Assembly: GCA_946406115.1 (NCBI GenBank)
Contig: OX291545.1
Coordinates: forward strand, 9,376,001-9,440,000
DNA: 64,000 bases
DNA from: Apoda limacodes
Taxonomy: Eukaryota > Arthropoda > Insecta > Lepidoptera > Limacodidae
Direction of reading: 5' to 3'
In this document: piece after piece, positions 58,009 to 64,000 of the stretch
How the letters are laid out: every line of letters begins with the position of its first letter
How positions within the stretch are numbered: the first letter of the stretch is position 1
Program-made: the position numbers and the translations under genes
The notes under the pieces: model-generated
Seen by the model: the letters and a program-made list of their open reading frames with translations, nothing else
Told to the model about the DNA's origin: nothing
Database searches by the model: none

Positions 58009-59083
58009 TTAAAGAGATTCAAAAAAATGTTTATAAAAACCAGGAAACTGATTATCTTCTGTAATATTTGATTGACACTTAAATGTACACGTTTCTTTAC
58101 AAGATGGTTTTACTATTCGTTCAGGAAATATCTTTTTAGTTTTTAACGATTGATATTGTTTTCTCTTGTTTCTTAAATTTTTTGCAACGTTTTTCTTCAA
58201 TTTATTTTCCTGTCTGCATCTTTTCTTTCCCTTTTTCGTAGGACTAATCTCGGTATTATTTTCGATTCCAGCAACTTCCTCAACTACTATTACCTTTTAA
58301 AACAGAGAGTTCTGGTTCTGGTTCCATAGTCTCAGGCTCAGAAGTTGCAATATTGTTCTGTATTGTTGCAATAGATCTTGCAATATTGTTCTGTATTGTT
58401 TCAATAGATCTTGCAATATTGTTCTGTATTGTTTCAATAGATCTTGCAATATTGTTCTGTATTGTTTCAATAGATCTTGCAATATTGTTCTGTATTGTTT
58501 CAATAGATCTTGATATGCCTATTTGGTGATTACTATCTAACTAACGCATTAATTTGAGAAGTCACAACATCGTCGAATCTCGTCGGCGTAAGCGTTAGTT
58601 AACTTGGGTCTTTTACCGGGTCATCACTATCTGAAATAAATTATATGTTAGTTTCTGAATAAAAGCAAACAGCAAAGCAATACCTTTAGAAAATAGATTA
58701 AGAGCTTATTACCTTCTTGTAAAGATGAAGATGTACTAATGGATGAACTGCTACTGGAGGAACTACTAGAAGAAGTCGAACTTGCAGATATGGTACACTT
58801 GCGAGGGTTTATTGAACTGGGCCCTGAAACAACTGATTTTTTTTTTCTTTATTACAGTTAATAATTACAAAACATAGCCATTTGATACTACTTACCATTT
58901 GCTTCAATGGTATTACAATGGTGGTTTGATGCAGTACCTAATATTCATGGAAAGCTCATTTTGCACTTCATATAGGATGCTACGTTCAAAGGACTGTTTA
59001 TTCTGTAGGTTGACTATTGGAGTCCCTTCATCACAATTTTCATTCGTAGCCAGTTCTAACATTCGCCTAGATCGTGACCCAAT
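58009..59083 (-). pseudogene. spliced, broken minus-strand gene inside the transposon
   Basis: Three exon-like blocks have good splice sites on the minus strand. Block A 59083-58896 (acceptor TTTTTGCAG, donor GTAAGT) begins IGSRSRRMLELATNEN. Block B 58823-58713 (acceptor GTTTCAG, donor GTAATA) is Ser-rich with GPSSINPRKCTIS. Block C starts 58630 (acceptor TTTATTTCAG) with DSDDPVKDP, passes a 33-bp tandem repeat and ends with CKETCTFKC and FYKHFFESL at a stop at 58009. Blocks B and C join in phase, but stops and frameshifts occur at the end of A, near 58598 and near 58299. The Lys-rich region plus CxxxCxxxC pattern recalls multicopy uncharacterised insect proteins that appear to be transposon-borne. 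I do not know the function. Blocks further 5' were not found. Confidence 0.6.
58345..58509 (-). repeat. 33-bp coding-phase tandem repeat, five units
   Basis: TTGCAATATTGTTCTGTATT starts at 58345, 58378, 58411, 58444 and 58477, an exact 33-bp period. The four right-hand units are nearly identical. On the minus strand in the pseudogene's frame each unit gives RSIETIQNNIA. The multiple-of-three period suggests it expanded while the gene was coding. Confidence 0.9.
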
Positions 59084-59730
59084 CTGCAAAAACAATACAC
59101 ATTATTAAAAACAGATTAACACATAGAACGTGATAAATCAAAACTATCTCTTTATAAAAGAAAATAATTACTGAAACAACAAAACATCGTAAACATGACC
59201 CACTTTAAAATTTTGTCACGTAAAAAAATATATCATCTTCAACGTGACGTATTAAGATATCACTGCTAAAAGAATAGTTTTTTACAAAAACAATGTGACA
59301 TCATGAACAGATCACAACTTAAATAGTGTGTCATCTACCACATGTCACGTTTTTTCAAAAATAATATTGTAGCTAAACTGCTTACCTTTTCACATAAAAC
59401 ATGGTATAATCGTGTTGTCACATTCTTTCGGAAAAGTGGGAGCTCTTCAGGTATATATATTGTAGTCTTATTGTAGTGACAGTGTCGCAGCCAACTAGAT
59501 TGCGGAACGAGACGACGCTACAGTGTGATATTTTGTTTTTTTCTTTCATTACTAAGCTGTTTGTCAGGCAAACGATGCCACGCTTTTGGAGATAATAGAA
59601 CTCGACACGGCGGTTTCAAATTTGCAAAGAAAAAAAAAAATGATTTTGTCGAAAAATCATAAATGTCTTTCCGCAAAGGTGCGACATCACCTCGCTGAAT
59701 CAAAACAAAGGAACATCGCTTTACATCAAA

Positions 59731-59850
59731 ATACTAGCTGCTGCCCGCGACGTCGTCTGCGTGAACGCTATACTATAAGATCACTTTTTGTGAACGAAAC
59801 CTTAGCGCTTTCTAATTCGACGCCAACGCCATCTAGTTAGCAAATAGGAA
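59731..59850 (-). mobile_element. Helitron- or RTE-like repeat end
   Basis: ACTAGCTGCTGCCCGCGACG then TCGTCTGCGTGAACG is the inverse of a terminus ending CTAGT with a GCGGGC block, like the Helitron end at 25914. It starts directly next to the right end of the transposon at 57.2-59.7 kb. The body decays within about 120 bp. Confidence 0.5.
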
Positions 59851-60307
59851 ACATTTTTATATGGGAAATATTATAACACATCTAAGTTATGACTTTACAC
59901 GATTTTTTAACATAAAATAAATGGCTGTGTGTGAGTAGAATAATTAATAATTAAGAAGCATTCAACGCATTACAGAATGCGTTGAAGAAATAAAGGTTCA
60001 CTGCTTGTTCCCCGTATGTAATAGCGTGATAATATGTAGTTTATATGTTGACCCGACTTCTTATATTTCGTCGATAATATTCGTGCCAAATTTGAAGTAA
60101 ATCCATGCAGTAATTTTTGAGTATTTCCCGAACATACATACAGACAAACAGACAAAAATTCTTAAATCTATATTTTTGGCTTCGGTATTGATTGTAGATC
60201 ACACCCCAAGTATTCTTTTAAAAAAATATTCAATGTACAGTTTTGACTTTCCTACCATTTTATTATATGTATAGATAAGACATCAAAGTTTACAGCAAAA
60301 CTAAAAT

Positions 60308-60535
60308 ATTATAGTGCATTGTGTATTAAGGGTGGTAAGGAAAAAATTATAACGAGAGGCTATTTAGAAGCCTAAGGCAGAAGGATTTTATGACTCGAGT
60401 TTGTGATTCCTGTACCACCCGTGTAACTCACAATATTTTACATCACATTTGCGAGTATATAAATAAAAATATAAGGTGAATAAATTAATAAAGACGCCAA
60501 AACACATTTGAAATTGCTGAAATAGAAGTACTAAA
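60308..60535 (+). repeat. dispersed repeat, left member of an inverted pair
   Basis: GCATTGTGTATTAAGGGTGG, AACGAGAGGCTATTTAGAAG and, after an extra ~90 bp, ATAAATAAAAATATAAGGTG with AATAGAAGTAC match the reverse complement of 63240-63400. Confidence 0.75.
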
Positions 60536-60549
60536 AATACTAAAAATAA

Positions 60550-60790
60550 TTTACCGTAGCACTACTGCTTTAATACTAGTAGTGCCACGGTTAAAAATAA
60601 TTTACCTTTGCTCTTCTGCTTTAATACTAGAAGTGCCACGGTTAAAAATCATTTACCGTAGCACTACTGGTTTAATACCAGTAGTGCCACGGTTAAAAAC
60701 CATTTACCGTAGCACTATTGGTTTAATACTAGTAGTGCCACTGTTAACATTCATTTACTGTAGCGAGTTTTTATTTTTGTTATTATTATT
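60550..60790. repeat. 51-bp tandem repeat, each unit a hairpin
   Basis: TTTACC or TTTACT recurs at 60550, 60601, 60652, 60703 and 60754, a period of exactly 51. Each unit contains an inverted repeat. The best is unit 3: ACCGTAGCACTACTGGT / ACCAGTAGTGCCACGGT around a five-base loop. The period is divisible by three, so one plus frame (60582-60815) stays open, but the translation shows no family. Confidence 0.9.
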
Positions 60791-60849
60791 TTTAATCATT
60801 ATTTATTTTGATTGACAGTTGTAAAAGGGCTATATTACCGTAACCCAGT

Positions 60850-61150
60850 AGTTTCTTTGCAGAAATGATAAGTCTCATGAAGATCTTTTTTTTCGGATGA
60901 CAGCTGTCAAATTAGAAAACACTATATCTCCTTATTTAATGATCTTAGACTGGCAGTTACCTTACAGAAATGATAGATCTCATCAAGATCTTTATTTCGG
61001 ATGACTGATTTCAAACTAGGTAGGTTATATCTCATAAAATATTGATAGATTTCTTGTTTCTTTACAGAAGTAATAGATCTCATGATAACGGATGTTAAAT
61101 TAGGACGGGCTATATCACGTTGAATATGGATTATAGACTAGTAGCTGTGC
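60850..61150. repeat. three degenerate ~100-bp tandem units
   Basis: AGAA(A/G)T(G/A)ATA then (A/G)(G/A)TCTCATGA/ATCTCATCA begins near 60861, 60966 and 61066. The units continue with AAGATCTTT, CGGATGA and CAAATTAG or CAAACTAG. Related inverted text lies in the minisatellite insertion at about 53.78 kb. Confidence 0.65.
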
Positions 61151-61159
61151 TAGTAGTTT

Positions 61160-62130
61160 CTTTAAAGAATATTCCGGAGGCACGGGAGTCAATATCGAGC
61201 CCGTTTTGAAAAAAAATGCGAATGGCTAAAAGTACTTCTCTAAGGGGTACGTATGTGCGCTGATCACGAATCATTTAGCTCTCCCGAGGTGATCAAAATA
61301 TGATATGCCCATTTTTACAGTTTTTTTAATGTTTTTTTCGAATAGGAGGTTGACTTTGTATGCCGAAGAAGATAGAAGTTTTTATGTTGTTTTACCTCAA
61401 TTTGGTTTTTTATCGACTGTGCCACTTCCGGCGCCAAAATCAACCGTTTCCGAAATCGTAAAATAGAGTTTTTAAGCTGAAAATGCACCTATTGAAGGAA
61501 ATCCAAATAGTTATTGTAGTTGATATTGTTAAAATATCATCGATGGTAGTTTTAGTCAACACCTAGACTTCTGAGCTAACTTTGAAAAATGCAGGTCTCT
61601 AAAATTTTTAAGGTTAAAATTTTTCCGGGTTGGCCAAATTTTAACACGTTGTTAGGATAGGCCACAATCCAACTTTTGTTGCCGACCGATTTATTTTATC
61701 TCATCTAGAATTGGAGATATTGTTGAAAATGCGTTTAGGCCCGCTCTGGGCCCAATTTGGGTCTAAGCAAAAAAATCAAAAAATGGGTCGTAGATTTGGG
61801 TACCCTTAGTCTAAATCCGAATTTGCGACCTCCTTGCTGTTTTTAAAATATTCCACAGCGCGTTGAATATTAAAAACAGTGCGCAAGGTATACTGTTTTT
61901 ATGGAGGAGATACTCCTCTGTCTTTCCGCTTTGAATCATAGTATTTCTTAAAGATATATATCAGATCCTTCTCATTTATAAGGACTACTCTTATATCGGA
62001 GGTATAATAAAATTGGAATCATTTTCAATTGTAGCATTCCCTCTATCCTCTCTTGCATCTAACATTTGTTAATTTTTGCTAATTTTCAGAAGTTTGATTT
62101 CAATTTCAGGCTAAAAACTTTCTTCATTTG
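61160..62130. other. non-coding DNA of unknown origin
   Basis: Moderately GC-richer than its surroundings but with no open frame of note. AAAAACAGTGCGCAAGGTATACTG near 61872 and neighbouring text look repeat-like but match nothing else in the window. Confidence 0.35.
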
Positions 62131-62132
62131 AT

Positions 62133-62483
62133 CTAGAAATATCCATTTCTAATCCAGTTGACCTTGAAGTCGTTTTTTTTAAAAATCACACCTCTAGATC
62201 TGCTGAGTGTAGGGTTGTTGTTTTGACCATAATATAGTAGAAGGTATCCATCATCCCCTTCATCCCATTCATCCAGTTTTTTAGGATATCTTCGCTTTAG
62301 CTTTGGTAAATGAGTATAACATTCTGTTCCAATAATGCTTAAATGTTTTATTTCAGGGTTTTTACCAATCCATAACTGAAATGGTGATTCACCGTCTTCT
62401 AAAGTAGGTCCAGTTCTGTTCAAAACATATGTGGCAGTGTTGACTAATTCTAACCACGTAGCCACGTAGCGTAGTACGGTCAA
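62133..62483 (-). pseudogene. Ty1/copia retrotransposon integrase fragment
   Basis: A 116-residue minus-strand frame contains LVNTATYVLNRTGPT, then SPFQLWIGKNPEIKHLSIIG, then KLKRRYPKKLDEWDEGDDGYLL. These are the C-terminal integrase core and the linker (A-x-Y-L-x-N-R, P-x-x-x-W-x-G-x-K-P, K-x-x-x-G-x-x-x-G-Y) of copia-type polyproteins. The DDE catalytic triad and RT are absent, and no LTRs were recognised, so this is an isolated fragment. Confidence 0.85.
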
Positions 62484-63239
62484 TCTATAAATTAGGACCT
62501 CGAATTTCTCTTAGGGAACTATTTAGGGAAATTAATATTTTGCCAATATATATTCGCTTGTATAATGTATGAACGCAAAAATTTATACTTATTTTCTAAA
62601 AATAGTGACACAGTGTTAATACAAGGAATAAGCATAAATTGGTAGTTCCATAATGTCGTCTTCAGAAGGTACATAGCTCTTTCGCAATACAAAATATATT
62701 TTTCTACAATAAAATTCCAGAACATGTGGTTAATTTACCCTTAAATAAATTTAAAATATATGTCGAAGATAGTTTAATGAAAAAAAGCTATTACGAAATA
62801 AAGCGAGTCCGAAGGGTTCGCACTTGGGCGATTTTCTTTCCGTCTAGTTGCTCGATGTCAACTTTACATCTTGTGAAAGAAGACTGCATTTTTATAAAAC
62901 ACATGATTTATATGCTCTCGCAACTTTACTAACATCTGATCTTTATTTTACGATCTGCTACCATGTAAGTAAAATAATAAGAAAAATATATTGACAAAAT
63001 ACATTAACAAATTAAGTAGAACAGACAGGTGACACTTCCAACGGAATAAATAGATCGAGTGAATAAAACCTTTCCTACCATTTACTTTCTTTAAGGCAAA
63101 GTGTACGTTCCGCATTCATAGAACCCACGGGCGGTAATGACGCACTTATTCTATTAAGTATGTACAAAAGCTAAACAGCTGCAAATCATACACAAGTTTT
63201 AAGTTTAGCCAAATCTAGCGTCATATGGCAGTTTCGTTG

Positions 63240-63400
63240 TTTTCTCTACTTCTATTCCCGCCATTTCAATTGTATTTTGGTGAGTTTATTTATTTATTCA
63301 CTCTATATTTTTATTTATTCACTACAGTCTTAGGTGTCTAAATAGCCTCTCGTTAGTAATTTTCTGCTTACTACCCTTAATACACAATGCAATATAATTT
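63240..63400 (-). repeat. dispersed repeat, right member of an inverted pair
   Basis: CTAAATAGCCTCTCGTTAG and CTACCCTTAATACACAATGC reverse-complement the copy at 60308-60376. ATTTATTTATTCACTCTATATTTTTATTTATTCAC extends the match. About 2.7 kb separates the two. Confidence 0.75.
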
Positions 63401-63409
63401 TCGCTTTAT

Positions 63410-64000
63410 ACAAAGCTAATTTTCAAATTGTGCTTTTACATTTATTTTTCAGTTACATTTAGTTTCTAGCATAAGTCGCAGGAACAATACAAATTTCCTA
63501 ATAATAGCTTTCTACAAGTTATAAATTTTTGTAGTAGCACAATTTTATAATTCGCTCTGTTTAAATGGGAAATCATAAATGAACATTGGCGGCGCTAGTG
63601 GACGTCACAAACCCTCTTAAGGCTGAAAATACGCCTGCCAACAAATGATTGTCAAAACCCTTTGTCACTGTCACACAAATGACATGATGTAAGTTTTTTA
63701 AAGACAAATAAGGAAAATGTCGAACATTTCATTTGCATATGTAAAGTTTGTGAAAAAATTGTTGTTTTGGCACTTACTTGCCTTGATCTTTAATGGGGTA
63801 AGAAATGCTTAAACATAATACAACTTGTTTATTTTGATCCTAATCATAATGCTTTCGTACGTTTCATTTTTTTAGCTTTGACTTTTAGTAAGAAGCAAAA
63901 ACTATGTCGATCTGTTTTGACCATAGACATTGATAATTGGACAGCGCGTGCCTAGTCAACTGTGAAAAAAAATAGTCGCAAAAATGTGACAGAGGCGAAG
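63410..64000. other. AT-rich DNA without recognised gene
   Basis: No open frame with a domain. GGCGGCGCTAGTGGACGTCAC at 63589-63607 is a short GC-rich phrase of the kind found in dispersed repeats (compare GGCGGCGCTAGTTAAC near 40000). Confidence 0.35.

Larger units (their letters stand above)
57160..59700. mobile_element. decayed DNA transposon with inverted ends
   Basis: Near 57170-57230, ATGACATCGCACCTTTGCGG, AAAGAC and AAATGATTTTT are matched in reverse complement near 59641-59692 (GATGTCGCACCTTTGCGGAAAGAC, TTTATGATTTTTC). AATCAAAACAAA lies in direct orientation just outside both ends (about 57159 and 59699), consistent with a target duplication, though similar phrases are frequent on the left. 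Inside is a spliced minus-strand pseudogene, and several TGTGACAT or ATGTCAC phrases lie near the right end. Superfamily not identified. Confidence 0.55.

Noticed and set aside
58297..58503. Protein with KQYRTILQDLL repeats on the minus strand
   Set aside because: This is another frame of the 33-bp array; the frame consistent with flanking exons reads RSIETIQNNIA.
58345..58509. CRISPR-like array of 33-bp repeats
   Set aside because: There are no unique spacers; units are directly adjacent. It is a tandem repeat in a eukaryotic pseudogene.
60582..60815. 77-residue protein made of 17-residue repeats
   Set aside because: It is open only because the 51-bp hairpin repeat is divisible by three; no coding bias or homologue is evident.
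62519..62932. Two short frames beside the copia fragment
   Set aside because: Neither extends the copia polyprotein nor shows a domain; the sequence is AT-rich and low in coding bias.

Overview
The window looks like a piece of a lepidopteran (moth or butterfly) genome. It is AT-rich. The recognisable genes are split by long introns, and most of the rest is repeats typical of Lepidoptera: tRNA-headed SINEs, CR1/jockey-like and RTE-like LINE remnants with short A-rich or TAAA tails, Helitron pieces, TTAA-flanked MITEs and a dispersed repeat that starts AGGGTTCCGTA and ends in a CTCGCACTTGGCCGG-type sequence. There is no bacterial gene organisation, operon or CRISPR array.

Host genes. Two CRAL-TRIO (SEC14-type lipid-transfer, alpha-tocopherol-transfer-protein/clavesin-like) genes are visible in part, both on the + strand. 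Gene 1 has its last four coding exons at 9599-9755, 10262-10404, 19013-19174 and 19773-19958. Splice phases are consistent throughout, one intron is 8.6 kb, and the 3' UTR probably ends near 21.2 kb. Its N-terminal exons were not found and should lie upstream of the window. At 37847-38024 there is a separate N-terminal coding exon of the same family. Its downstream exons were not found in the following 26 kb. The simplest reading is a tandem pair of paralogues, but the two sets of exons are largely complementary, so a rearranged or mis-ordered single gene should be excluded.

Repeat landscape, left to right. 1-9.6 kb: mostly unassignable AT-rich DNA, a tRNA-headed SINE followed by a striking 32-bp-arm hairpin (5942-6030), a minus-strand LINE tail and a full AGGGTTCCGTA-type repeat. 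10.4-19 kb: a long intron with several repeat fragments. 21.5-23 kb: a decayed CR1/jockey-like LINE. 23.9-25.9 kb: a decayed Helitron carrying the end of its helicase. 26-37 kb: MITEs, tandem fragments and a long minus-strand AGGGTTCCGTA-type repeat. 38.7-41.6 kb: a SINE, a LINE 3' end and a GC-rich island. 42.3-47 kb: a nested complex in which a short host segment is present twice and each copy is split by a different element. One insert carries a 1.9-kb element with 13-bp terminal inverted repeats and many ACAGCT/AGCTGT motifs. The other is an internally deleted LINE with a PHD-finger ORF1. 50-51.5 kb: another AGGGTTCCGTA-type copy and an RTE remnant. 53-54.4 kb: a ~66-bp minisatellite with alternating A/B units. 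57.2-59.7 kb: an apparent decayed DNA transposon with inverted ends that encloses a spliced minus-strand pseudogene. 60.3-63.4 kb: hairpin-forming 51-bp tandem repeats and a copia integrase fragment between two inverted copies of another repeat.

Only the CRAL-TRIO exons look like intact host coding sequence. Every other coding trace found is transposon-derived and broken. All calls come from reading the sequence alone; no database search was made.
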